64,000 nt of DNA, taken from NCBI GenBank assembly GCA_035315885.1, contig DATFXM010000140.1:34579-98578 (forward strand). Reading direction: 5' to 3'. Of this stretch, positions 34,317 to 42,899 are shown one piece after another; within the stretch, counting starts at the first letter, position 1, and each line of letters starts with the position of its first letter. A program made the translations under genes and the position numbers. The stretch is from DATFXM01 sp035315885 (GTDB lineage Bacteria; Acidobacteriota; Blastocatellia; UBA7656). The notes beneath the pieces were generated by a model. That model was not told the DNA's origin. It saw only the letters and a program-made list of their open reading frames with translations, and did not search any database.

Positions 34317-35000
34317 TCACTGGCGGGACGAGGCGCCCGGTTGCCGCGTTCGCATTAGCGGCGAGCGCCGGGACGGAGGCCTCAGCACCCCGCCAAGCGC
34401 GATCTTTGTGACCTCGTCCGCGACTTCTTCCGGTGAGAGCCTCCCGTTAGGTACATACCACCGCGAAAGCCACAGAATCATTCCAATGAGGCTGAACGCG
34501 GCTGCGCCGACGTCGAGGTCCCTTAACTTGCCGCTCGCCTGCAAATGCCGGAGCGTCTCCCTAATCAACTCGACATACGCCCGCTTCCGCTGGTTGATCT
34601 TGCTCCGCTGACCCGGCGTGAGCCCGGCAACTTCGTCCATCACTATCGTCACCGGATTGGCGCCCTGAGGAGTGCTGCGGCTGGTAATCAAATGCGCGTG
34701 TCGCGCAATGATCGTGCGCAACCGCAGCTCCGCATCGCTGACGCCCAGAGCGGGCGTGATTACTTCCTGTTCGAGCACGTCCAACCCGAAGTTCATGATC
34801 TGGAACAGCAGGGTTCGCTTGCCGGAGATGTGATGATAAAGGCCTGCCTTGGTGATACCCACCGCCTCTGCGATCTCGTTCATTGACGTCGCATCATAGC
34901 CCTTCTCGCAAATGATCTGGGCTGCAACTCGATAGATTTCTATCAGGCGATCCGGCTCGCCGGCTACAGATCGACTGAAAGGATTGTTCAGCGGCCTCAT
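34317..35000 (-). CDS. TetR-family transcriptional regulator
   Basis: A 227-residue cytoplasmic regulator. The N-terminal helix-turn-helix reads YRVAAQIICEKGYDATSMNEIAEAVGITKAGLYHHISGKRTLL (shown in parts: residues ~24-66), the standard TetR DNA-binding domain. The C-terminal ligand domain has helices such as QRSKINQRKRAYVELIRETL and LIGMILWLSRWYVPNGRLSPEEVADEV, typical of the KstR/FadR-like branch controlling lipid, sterol or aromatic breakdown genes. Its stop lies 72 bases before a palindrome of the TetR type. It follows the alcohol dehydrogenase gene by 123 bases on the same strand. It likely represses the receptor/esterase genes and perhaps its own operon. Confidence 0.9.
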   Translation of the reverse strand: MRPLNNPFSRSVAGEPDRLIEIYRVAAQIICEKGYDATSMNEIAEAVGITKAGLYHHISGKRTLLFQIMNFGLDVLEQEVITPALGVSDAELRLRTIIARHAHLITSRSTPQGANPVTIVMDEVAGLTPGQRSKINQRKRAYVELIRETLRHLQASGKLRDLDVGAAAFSLIGMILWLSRWYVPNGRLSPEEVADEVTKIALGGVLRPPSRRSPLMRTRQPGASSRQ

Positions 35001-35123
35001 AGGCCCTCGCCCATTGAAATGCTGCTCGCGTCGCTCAGAATACCCAATCGGCTTGCGGGCTTCAACATCGATCTTGCGGTACGACGAGAAACATCGGCGA
35101 AAACCACCTGCAATCTACCCGCC

Positions 35124-36314
35124 TCAGGCTCGGCCTTCACCGTCAAGCTGCACGATGCCTTTTGTGTACGAGGCATCGTGAAAGTCCTCCTCGAAGGCGC
35201 GCTGCACGTCGTCAAGCGACCGATATCGATGGGAGATGAAAGGCTCGACTTCGATCACGCCTGATTCCAACAGATCAAGCGCCTGACGGTAAACGGCGGG
35301 ACGGGCGTCCGCGTCGAAGCCTCCAGACCCGCCGACCGGAGACACCAGCACTGGCTCCTTGAACTGCAATCCGTTTAGCACGCTCAGGTCTACACCTCCG
35401 TGCCCATGGCCGTAGAGTAACACGGTGCTTTGTTTTCGCAGCAGACCCGGAAGAAGAGAGAACACTTCGCCGGCTCCGGACGCTTCAACGATCAGTTCCG
35501 CCATGCTACCGCCGGTTCTGTCCCGCAACCTCTCGATGATGTCCTCGACGGTAGGGTCTATGACTTCCGCGCCAAACCGCGACGCCAGACCGCGCTTAAG
35601 CTCGTTAGGCTCGCTCGCTAGCAGCAAGCCGTCAAATCTGATCACTCGTCGAAGGTATTGCGCAAAGAGTAACCCTGCGGGTCCCGCGCCGATTATCAGA
35701 GCTGTCTTTACCCGTTGCTCGGGTCGAGCAGCGAAGAGTGAGTATCGAGTGCCTGCTGCGCGTTCGACTGCGTTCATCGCATGAACGATGCAAGCGAGCG
35801 GCTCGGTTAGAGCGACCTGTGCCGGTTCCAGACTTGAACGCACGGTCACCGTGTTGACTGCGGGAATCGCGATGAACTGCGCCAGCCCGCCCTGCAAACC
35901 GGTTATTCCATGCTCGGTGTAGAACTCGCACTGATGCGAGTCTTTGGTCGCGCAGTACTCGCACAACGGCGTGCGATGTCGGCTCAAGCAGTTTATTCCC
36001 TGGTCAATCGCAACTCTGTCGCCCTCGCGTAGATCGCTTACGCCGGTGCCTACCTGTTCAACGATCCCCGTTATTTCGTGGCCGAGAATCTGCGGATGCG
36101 CTGAGAGGGGAATCGGCTGACCTCTGCTGTCGGTGTTGTAGTTAGCTTCACCGCGGTAGATATGCAGGTCGGTGCCGCAGAGTCCGACTGCTTGAACGCG
36201 AACGAGCACTTCGTGAGGTCCAGGAGCCGGAGCTGGAACGTCGCGAACTTCGAGTCGCCGAACGTCGCGCAGCACACAGCCGCGCATCGTTTGGTTGGCG
36301 ATCTGCGTTGACAT
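35124..36314 (-). CDS. Zinc-dependent medium-chain alcohol dehydrogenase
   Basis: A 396-residue GroES-Rossmann enzyme. Catalytic zinc ligands are Cys46 in GLCGTDLH and His79-Glu80 in ILGHEITG; the structural zinc cysteines are in the CLSRHRTPLCEYCATKDSHQC region. The nucleotide-binding glycines are in ALIIGAGPAGLLFAQYL, and VEASGAGEVFSLLPGLLRK is typical of threonine/sorbitol-dehydrogenase relatives. It oxidises an alcohol or sugar alcohol with NAD(P). The ATG at 36314 has no clear ribosome-binding site. The gene precedes the TetR gene and may be under the same control. A cytoplasmic step after import of alcohols released by the periplasmic esterases is a reasonable inference. Confidence 0.9.
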   Translation of the reverse strand: MSTQIANQTMRGCVLRDVRRLEVRDVPAPAPGPHEVLVRVQAVGLCGTDLHIYRGEANYNTDSRGQPIPLSAHPQILGHEITGIVEQVGTGVSDLREGDRVAIDQGINCLSRHRTPLCEYCATKDSHQCEFYTEHGITGLQGGLAQFIAIPAVNTVTVRSSLEPAQVALTEPLACIVHAMNAVERAAGTRYSLFAARPEQRVKTALIIGAGPAGLLFAQYLRRVIRFDGLLLASEPNELKRGLASRFGAEVIDPTVEDIIERLRDRTGGSMAELIVEASGAGEVFSLLPGLLRKQSTVLLYGHGHGGVDLSVLNGLQFKEPVLVSPVGGSGGFDADARPAVYRQALDLLESGVIEVEPFISHRYRSLDDVQRAFEEDFHDASYTKGIVQLDGEGRA

Positions 36315-36369
36315 ATGGAATCGCGCGTTGCAGGAGTCGTGAGTCCATTAGGTAACACCAGGAGCGAGC

Positions 36370-36588
36370 GGTGTCAACGGGGAAGGGGAGACGCGGGGAC
36401 GCGGAGAGGAGGAGAGGAGGGAAGGGGCGAAGAGGCGAAGGAGCGAAGGGGAGACGCTGCGAAGCGGGTGAGTTGTCATTTACTGCGTCTGATTCACCGC
36501 TGCTCCACGTCACTGCGTCTCTGCGTCGCCCCTTCGCCCCTTCGTCTTTCCCCTCCCCGCGTTGCCCTTTCGCCCATTCACCCGCTCA
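36370..36588. repeat. Second purine-rich/pyrimidine-rich inverted repeat
   Basis: Left arm: GGGAAGGGGAGACGCGGGGACGCG and GAGGAGAGGAGGGAAGGGGCG. Right arm: GTCACTGCGTCTCTGCGTCG, CCCCTTCGCCCCTTCGTC and TCCCCTCCCCGCGTTGCCC. The core contains TCATTTACTGCGTCTGATTCACC. It is related in sequence and design to the element at 10285-10445. Here it separates two co-directional genes (start of the alcohol dehydrogenase and end of the Hcp-like gene), so it could end the Hcp-like transcript before the dehydrogenase promoter. Confidence 0.75.
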
Positions 36589-36589
36589 C

Positions 36590-37159
36590 TTAATTGCTGG
36601 GCGTTGACATTGAGAGAGAGCGATACACGAATGTGATTGCTTCCGATTCGCCGAGCCGTACAACCGACGCGTCCTGCTGATTCGGGAGCGTCCTGAGAAT
36701 CGAACTGATCGCACAGTCCTGCAGGTTCATCGTGAAAAAGAGCTCGTCAGACTTTCCGTTCGGATCCACTCTGAACCACTGCAATACTACCTCCCGGATA
36801 TGTTCCCCGGTGCTGTGCAATCGGTTGAGTGCCGGAGTGTATCCGTCGATACGCTTCATCACCGTCACCGTCCCTGGATCAAACTTCGGAGCACCGCCTC
36901 CGGCATCCAACGTAAGGTCTAAGCGTGTCTGCTGCTGATAGCCAAACACATCGATCTGATCACCAACGCCCTGAATTTGCATCCGAATATGAACTGTCGG
37001 GCTCGGGTCCGACGCTTCGTTCGAGAATGTTTTCATTGCCGAACGCGGCGACTTGCCGCCGGCCTTCAATGTCTGTGCAATGCTTGCGGGGCCGGACGCC
37101 ACTATACCCGCGGCCAATACCACACCGAGTAATCTTGCCAGAATCGTCTTCGCTTTCAT
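36590..37159 (-). CDS. Hcp-like protein with signal peptide
   Basis: AAGGAG sits 8 bases before ATG 37159. A Sec signal (residues 1-29, ending SIAQ) precedes a beta-barrel resembling the type VI secretion tube protein Hcp: HIRMQIQGVGDQIDVFGYQQQ, TVTVMKRIDGYTPALNRLHSTGEHIREVVLQWF, ELFFTMNLQDCAISSIL and ESEAITFVYRSLSMS. True T6SS Hcp has no signal peptide and is encoded with tssBC/clpV, none of which is in this window. This exported version probably forms rings or tubes outside the cytoplasm or is a stand-alone effector. It follows a sigma/anti-sigma pair on the same strand, so it is a likely regulon member. 189 residues. Confidence 0.7.
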   Translation of the reverse strand: MKAKTILARLLGVVLAAGIVASGPASIAQTLKAGGKSPRSAMKTFSNEASDPSPTVHIRMQIQGVGDQIDVFGYQQQTRLDLTLDAGGGAPKFDPGTVTVMKRIDGYTPALNRLHSTGEHIREVVLQWFRVDPNGKSDELFFTMNLQDCAISSILRTLPNQQDASVVRLGESEAITFVYRSLSMSTPSN

Positions 37160-37365
37160 TTACGCTCTCCTTGTCGATCAATAAGTTTGATTTTGCGGGC
37201 CGGTGCATAACGTCTGCCCGAGCCTTGCGTTCAGTCATTAGTGGCGGGGAACCGGGAAACATCACAGGTCATAAGCGAAAGGGAGTTGAGATGATGTTGG
37301 AGCGGGTAAGACCCGACGACGCTGATAAGCGCGATCAAAAGGAGGGGAGACGCGAAATGTTCGCG

Positions 37366-38382
37366 CTACTTGATCACATCAAAGTAGTGATAAGCGACGT
37401 CGTCGGTCTTTCCAGAAGAGCTTATTCCCTTCAGGGCCAACTCATGCTGACCTGCTTTGAGAATGGCGGCGGGAAGATTCAACACTAAGGTGCGACCGGA
37501 GCGTCCTCGGACTGGGGAAAGACTGTCCTGGGTCCACACTGAATTGCCGGACGGGCCTCGAAGATCCACCCGGTATTGCGGGTAATCGTCTGCGGGATCG
37601 ATTCCGATTTGAAGACGCACTCTTCGTGCGGACTCGGGCAGTTTGAGTTTTGGATGCGCGCTGCCGCCTCTTGAAATTCCAGGCAACAGCACCATCGACA
37701 CGATGCCCGGTCGTTCGACGGGCGAGGGATTTTGTTCCGCCTGGTGCTGAAGCTCGCTGACCATCTGTTGTGCCTGGTCAAGCTGCTCACGCATCCGTTT
37801 GAGCTGTTCATCGCTGCTCGCCAGCTCGTCGGCGTGTTGGCGTTGAAGCGTCTGTTCCTCCCGTTCGCGCGACCTTTGCTCATCGCTGAGTCGGGCAAGC
37901 TGCGCCCGCAATCGCACGCTCTCGGTTACCAACCACAATGCGCCCACAAACAGGATCAATGCCGCCGCTGCAAAAGCAAAGCGAGCTGCCGGCGTGAGCC
38001 TGCCAATTAGCGCAGCCAGTGCCTGTCGAAACGGGATCGGTTCTTGAGCTAGTGCGGATCGAGCATCTTTCACGGCCAGGAAGTCTGGTCCTACGCGGGC
38101 GAGAGCCCTGGCGAATTCTATCTTCTGGCGTCGCTCAGCAGAGGCCAAAAACCGCGTCTCAAAGTGTTGCCTCCTCGAATCAGGCAGGTCCCCGCGAACG
38201 TACTCGTCGATCAGGTCAGCCTCAATGGCGAGTATGCTCTGCAGGCACTGTTGATCTTGAAATGCACGGTCTTCGACCTCAATCTGCTCGTTTTCCTCAA
38301 GCTCCCCAAGCAGATAGCGAATTATCAACCCCTCATTTAAAGGACTTTTATCCACGATATCCGTTCCCCTTGAATCCCTCAT
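37366..38382 (-). CDS. Membrane anti-sigma-like protein with coiled coil
   Basis: A 338-residue single-pass protein. The cytoplasmic N-terminus (residues ~14-100) has the helical layout of anti-sigma domains (LIIRYLLGELEENEQIEVEDRAF, LAIEADLIDEYVRGDLP) but no zinc-binding HxxxCxxC. One TM helix spans ~134-152 (FAFAAAALILFVGALWLV). An outer coiled coil (~155-215, REREEQTLQRQHADELASSDEQLKRMREQL) leads to a beta domain (GIVSMVLLPGISRGG ... VRLQIGIDPADDYPQYRVDL) that could sense an envelope signal. It lies 27 bases after the sigma gene, the usual order for a sigma/anti-sigma pair. Confidence 0.8.
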   Translation of the reverse strand: MRDSRGTDIVDKSPLNEGLIIRYLLGELEENEQIEVEDRAFQDQQCLQSILAIEADLIDEYVRGDLPDSRRQHFETRFLASAERRQKIEFARALARVGPDFLAVKDARSALAQEPIPFRQALAALIGRLTPAARFAFAAAALILFVGALWLVTESVRLRAQLARLSDEQRSREREEQTLQRQHADELASSDEQLKRMREQLDQAQQMVSELQHQAEQNPSPVERPGIVSMVLLPGISRGGSAHPKLKLPESARRVRLQIGIDPADDYPQYRVDLRGPSGNSVWTQDSLSPVRGRSGRTLVLNLPAAILKAGQHELALKGISSSGKTDDVAYHYFDVIK

Positions 38383-38409
38383 GGATAAGTGGCGACTATC
38401 TACGTTTCA

Positions 38410-39051
38410 TCACACGTCAATGGATTCATTTCTCAGACAGCCTTCGACGCAAGTCTGAAGTTTCTCCCTCAAGCGGAGGGCTCGCATTCTGAGAGTATTC
38501 ACCGGAATCTTGAAACGTTCGGTCAACTTCTTTCTATTCTCTATCTTTGAGCCCTTCTCTCCTTGGTAATAGCTGACGATCAACTCCCGATTCTCTGCGG
38601 GCAGGACCGCCAGACATCGGCGAAGACACTCGATGGGCTTCTCCGACTCAGGTGACTCAGGCTGGGCGACTTCGCCCGTAGCGATCTCGCCCAGGGCAAG
38701 TTGTTCCCGCGCACGTTCTTTATTGATTTCGAGGACAAGGAGTCTTGCGACTCCAATGCAGTAGCCGGATGCATTTAGAATCTCTTCGCCTTGGGCCAGT
38801 CTCTTGGCGACTCGATTGATTGTCTCGTCGGCGTGATCTTCGGGGAACGGACACCCGCGCCATTCGAAGAACCGCGTCAGGTTTCCGCGTATCTCGAGGT
38901 ATTTTTCTCCAGCGCGCTGGCGGTCCTGATCGAACGCCGCGAGCAAACGATCGAATGCCTCCTGGGTCAGCGCCCACTTTCGGCGCGTTCGAGTGCCCGC
39001 TGGTGAATCGGCCGCGTCCTCTGGTGTATCAAGCTCGCCCCTTGGTTCCAT
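38410..39051 (-). CDS. ECF-like RNA polymerase sigma factor
   Basis: A 213-residue sigma-70-family protein. Region 2-like helices appear in TQEAFDRLLAAFDQDRQRAGEKYLEIRGNLTRFFEWRGCPFPEDHADETINRVAKRLA (parts), and a region 4 helix-turn-helix in RCLAVLPAENRELIVSYYQG ... ENRKKLTERFKIPVNTLRMRALRLREKL. The 'FPEDHADETINRVAKRL' form is common in acidobacterial ECF factors. It is the first gene of a sigma/anti-sigma/Hcp-like set. The subtilase-like gene ends 202 bases upstream on the same strand, so it could be another target. No ribosome-binding site is evident before ATG 39051. Confidence 0.85.
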   Translation of the reverse strand: MEPRGELDTPEDAADSPAGTRTRRKWALTQEAFDRLLAAFDQDRQRAGEKYLEIRGNLTRFFEWRGCPFPEDHADETINRVAKRLAQGEEILNASGYCIGVARLLVLEINKERAREQLALGEIATGEVAQPESPESEKPIECLRRCLAVLPAENRELIVSYYQGEKGSKIENRKKLTERFKIPVNTLRMRALRLREKLQTCVEGCLRNESIDV

Positions 39052-39253
39052 TCAGCCGTGCCCGTGGTGCGAACTCCCATCAAATAATTCGCGATTGCGC
39101 GAATTTCGAACTTTACAGCAGTAGGCGATGGTCTCTAAAAGCACTGACGCCACGGCAGAACCAGTCTGCCAACAACGCCCTTGATCGAAATGCATTTCGC
39201 CGTTGCGACCTTGCGTTAAGACCATCGCCACACCTCAAGCTACGCTACCCGGC

Positions 39254-42200
39254 TCAAGTCGTGCAGTCGCACGAATTGTTCATAATATTTGAGTCGGTGA
39301 TCGTACACGTCAAGTTACCCGGAGGTGATTGCACGGTAGCGGTAGCCTTCTTCGTAGAAAGATCGATCCTGATCAGCACTCTGCGACTCGGAGTGTTGTC
39401 GGTGATCGTCACTATACTTCCTTTTTTCACCACTACCCCGGTGCCGGTAAACGTGCTTCCGCCGCACGTGATCTGATAGGCGCCAGTGGTAGAGTCGATG
39501 GTAGCCGTCTTGCCTGCGACTGAATCATCCTGAACGCAGAGGTCGGCGAGTTGAACCGCCGTACACTGCGCCGGAGTAATCACCAGCGAGAACGCTCGAA
39601 TGTTGCCGGTGTCCTCGGCGAAGAAGTCCTGCACCTTTAGCTGCCAAGTGCCGTTTGGAGTCTCGCCGTCGAAGGCAGACAGTGGATTGGCCGGCTTGAA
39701 CGACCCGGTGAACGGCGCCTGAGACGAAGCTACAGATTGAATGCTTGGGCCTGCTGATTCGTCATCAAGCGTTGTCTGACAGAAATTGTTTCCCGATCCG
39801 TCGGTGTTGTCTATCAACTTGACCTGAGTCCCGGCGGGCGAGATGAGCGTTACCTGTAGATCGTTGATGAACGTGTGGTCCAGACCGACTGTTGTAGATC
39901 CAGGCGTAGCTGAACAGCTCGTTCCGTCGAACCGGAAGTCTATATCGAAAATACTTCCCGTCAAACCGCTCACCGTGAGATTTGCGAAGGCCGGCGCTCC
40001 GGGATTACTTCCGGACAAATCCGTGGCATCGGGTATTGGAACTACCGGACCGGTATAGCTGACGGTGACTGGCGCGCCCGCCGCCCCGGTCTTAAGAGAG
40101 AATGTAAACACCTGAGGACTTGGCCCGCCGCTGTAGGTGACGGTCAAAGTGAAATTCAGCGCGGCTCCACATGTAGCCCCGCAGGCGTATTTGAACTTGA
40201 AGGGTGGCGTGCTGGTTCCAGTGGCGCTCGGCGCAAGGTTTGGATAAGCAGCCGTTCCGGTCACGATCGTCACACCCGGGCTCGCGCTTGTCAACACTCC
40301 GCTAATGGCAGTGGCGCCCGCCCCGCCTACGTTGGTAAGAGGAAGAGACAGGCTAACCGACTCACAGGGATCGATCGTGCCGTTACCGTTACAGAGGTCC
40401 GTGAAGGTCACGTTTCCGAGTTGTAGGAAGGCCTTAGGTGTTGCCCCGACCGCTTGCAGAGCCTGGAAAGCCATTACGATACCGGCGCCGGAGTCTCGGT
40501 CCACACCCGCCGCTTCAATATCGAGTGCCGAAGACGTTAGCCCGGTCCGAACCTGGGCCGGCGTAAGCGCAAAGTTGGATGATAACAACAGGCCTGCGAT
40601 TGCCGCAGCGTGCGGCGCCGCAGCCGAGGTCCCGAAGAACGGGTTGAATCCGGGAGTGGCAACCGCGACTCCATCGGCGGCTGCAATGTCAGGCTTTTGC
40701 CGCAAAAGACCACCAGTCGAGGAAACATTGCCAGGAGTGATTTCGCTGCTGTCAGGGTTGTAGAACAGTCTTCGTGGTCCGTCCGCGCTGAAGTTTTCAA
40801 CGGGATTGGTGGCGCCGCCGACGAACGCGGTGGTGCCCCCACTTGCGGTAGCGACATCCACCGCGGCCACCGCGAAAGCGTTAGCAACGGCGCTATGTCC
40901 AAAGGTCGCACCAGAAGTTGCCTGCTCTGTAGTGCCGAGGAATTCTTCGAGCCGGATGTATCGATTTGCGCCTGCGAACTGCACGACCACCAGCCGCTCA
41001 TTGGTGAACGATGGACCGGCAATCTCAATCGGATCGTCATTTCCGTCCTGCACGTCGGTGGAGGCGTCAAAGACCGTGGTCAGCGCATTGTCCAGGATGT
41101 AGACGTCGTAGTCGTTACCGGAAGCGCCGAGCGGGTCGGACCAGTCCAATAAGGTGAGTTCTCCGCTTGAGGTGACCCGATTCGACTGGCCGCCGTCGCC
41201 GAAGTTGTGAGCGACCCCGGCGCCGCTGCCGAGGATGGCAACCGTGCCGTTAGGGTTGAAATCGCCTTCCCAGGTGCCGGAGGTACCATCGTCAAGGTTG
41301 CCTTCATTGCCCGCGGAGGAGAAATACAGCACCCCGGCAGCCGTCACATCACGTACTGCCTGCGCAATAATGCCGCCGTTTGTTGGCGACGTGACGGCAG
41401 GTGCTTGACCATCCTGGAATGGCGATTCCACGAAGTAGACCACGTCGTCTACGATCACTCGACATCCCGCAGTCGCGAGGTCGCGAATGTTCTGGGCAAA
41501 CTGAGCGGGACTGCCACCGGCAGTCGCGAAAAAGAGTTGCGCGCCCGGAGCGAGGTCATGCACGATTTCAAGCATTGCGCTACCTTCGTCACCGAAACCC
41601 GCCTGGCCCGCAAGAACAGTTACCACCGACGGCAGATCGCCCGACGCCTGCAGGGCTGCCAGAGAATCTACTCCGTCCGAGAGCACTCCGATCTTTACGC
41701 CGGCTCCGGTAGTTCCAAAAAAGTTTCGTGCCTCCTGCGCCCGGTGGGTGATGTCGCCCTGTGAAACGTTGAGGGCCATTGGTGAGCTCGAAGGCGGTAG
41801 AGAGTTCAGAGAAGTTCTCAACGATGAATAGAATTGTTGAGCGCGGCCGGCGAATCCCGGTTTCAAGGAGGGCGCGATCAACGAGTTCAGGCTGCCCGGC
41901 CCCGAGAGGTTCGGTTTATACGACCGATGAGTGGCAAATTTGTCCGGTGGCCGGATCGAAACGACTTCCGGATACGAGGCAATCTGGGAGAGTTTGTCTA
42001 TGGATACCTCTGCAAGAACTGATTTGCCTAAGTGGCTTGTGATAGAAGCGCCCAGCGCGTCGAGACGCTTTAGAACCCCGATATTCTGAACAGTGTTGAG
42101 CCTGATATCTACAGTGATATTGCCGAACCTGTCAGGAGCAACGTTACTGCGCAGCCTCTGAAAGACGTTGGATACCCTTTCACCGGCATGCACTCTTACC

Positions 42201-42517
42201 TGGTAAAGTAGCTTCGAGCTGATCTTTCTTTCCGCCGCAGTTCGCGACATTTTTTCTTGAATCAGATCGTTGATTTGCTGCAAAGCACTTGCCGAAAGCT
42301 TCGGGGAGCTCGTGCCAGTTCCGGAAGAGAAGAGACTTGTAAGGTAGTTGCCCAGCGTCCTGATTGCCGGAGCGTTGCCAAGCGCATATGCGAAGGCCGA
42401 CATCTGTCCAAAGGTCAAAATAAAGATAAGGGTGCCAACTACAATTGGCTGCTTGAACTGTCTGAGGGAGTGCGACTTCTGTTTTGGTGTCTTACGCCTA
42501 CTTCCATTTGGGTCCAT
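39254..42517 (-). CDS. Large exported subtilase-like (S8) protein with C-terminal P/Homo B-type domain
   Basis: ATG 42517 is preferred over an upstream GTG; AAGGA lies 12 bases before it. The 1087-residue protein has a signal/anchor helix (residues ~24-46), a ~200-residue prodomain-like region, then a subtilase core: Asp in VKIGVLSDGVDS and Ser in FFGTSAAAPHAAAIAGLLL. Where S8 enzymes have HGTH, this one reads FGDEGSAMLEIVHDLAPGA. Later parts include a C-rich CARDB-like beta domain (NGNGTIDPCESVSLSLPL) and a proprotein-convertase-like domain (NDLQVTLISPAGTQVKL ... PNGTWQLKVQDFFAEDTG). The C-terminal tail has paired cysteines (MNNSCDC). Probably a surface protease or adhesin; the missing His makes activity uncertain. 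Confidence 0.85.
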   Translation of the reverse strand: MDPNGSRRKTPKQKSHSLRQFKQPIVVGTLIFILTFGQMSAFAYALGNAPAIRTLGNYLTSLFSSGTGTSSPKLSASALQQINDLIQEKMSRTAAERKISSKLLYQVRVHAGERVSNVFQRLRSNVAPDRFGNITVDIRLNTVQNIGVLKRLDALGASITSHLGKSVLAEVSIDKLSQIASYPEVVSIRPPDKFATHRSYKPNLSGPGSLNSLIAPSLKPGFAGRAQQFYSSLRTSLNSLPPSSSPMALNVSQGDITHRAQEARNFFGTTGAGVKIGVLSDGVDSLAALQASGDLPSVVTVLAGQAGFGDEGSAMLEIVHDLAPGAQLFFATAGGSPAQFAQNIRDLATAGCRVIVDDVVYFVESPFQDGQAPAVTSPTNGGIIAQAVRDVTAAGVLYFSSAGNEGNLDDGTSGTWEGDFNPNGTVAILGSGAGVAHNFGDGGQSNRVTSSGELTLLDWSDPLGASGNDYDVYILDNALTTVFDASTDVQDGNDDPIEIAGPSFTNERLVVVQFAGANRYIRLEEFLGTTEQATSGATFGHSAVANAFAVAAVDVATASGGTTAFVGGATNPVENFSADGPRRLFYNPDSSEITPGNVSSTGGLLRQKPDIAAADGVAVATPGFNPFFGTSAAAPHAAAIAGLLLSSNFALTPAQVRTGLTSSALDIEAAGVDRDSGAGIVMAFQALQAVGATPKAFLQLGNVTFTDLCNGNGTIDPCESVSLSLPLTNVGGAGATAISGVLTSASPGVTIVTGTAAYPNLAPSATGTSTPPFKFKYACGATCGAALNFTLTVTYSGGPSPQVFTFSLKTGAAGAPVTVSYTGPVVPIPDATDLSGSNPGAPAFANLTVSGLTGSIFDIDFRFDGTSCSATPGSTTVGLDHTFINDLQVTLISPAGTQVKLIDNTDGSGNNFCQTTLDDESAGPSIQSVASSQAPFTGSFKPANPLSAFDGETPNGTWQLKVQDFFAEDTGNIRAFSLVITPAQCTAVQLADLCVQDDSVAGKTATIDSTTGAYQITCGGSTFTGTGVVVKKGSIVTITDNTPSRRVLIRIDLSTKKATATVQSPPGNLTCTITDSNIMNNSCDCTT

Positions 42518-42899
42518 GAGATATTGTTCCTTTCCCGAATATGTTGCAGAGGAGCAGTGAAGCACTCGTGTTTTCGCTCCGCGAGATCGCGATTAATGTA
42601 TTGCCAGGCATTGACCGAACAATCGACTGAAGCGGTTTCGACCGTTCCAGAGGGGAGTGACCTTAGCCGGATCTAAACAAGCAGCCCCGCTATGGGTTCA
42701 TGGGTTCCCTTACACCGTACTTTTATACTGATGCCCGATGCTGCAAAGGGCGCAGTTTTCTTCGGAGGCTAAAAGGCTCATTGCGAGAACGCGCGGATGC
42801 TAGCATTGATCAATCGGCGATGCAAGATCGATGGCTGTTTCAAAGTCGGGGGGCGGGGAGTATCTTATCAGCGTTTGATTTCTCCTTCGGAGTTGAGAC
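42518..42899. other. Divergent intergenic region, no gene found
   Basis: This 382-bp space separates the starts of the subtilase-like and amidase genes. Short frames occur (42797-43009) but lack ribosome-binding sites and natural composition. No palindrome or repeat of the window's families was found. It should hold both promoters. Confidence 0.4.

Noticed and set aside
36590..37159. Complete type VI secretion system
   Set aside because: Only an Hcp-like exported protein is present; no sheath, baseplate, ClpV or VgrG gene is nearby.
36925..37488. Plus-strand frame of ~187 codons
   Set aside because: Antisense to the Hcp-like and anti-sigma genes, no ribosome-binding site.
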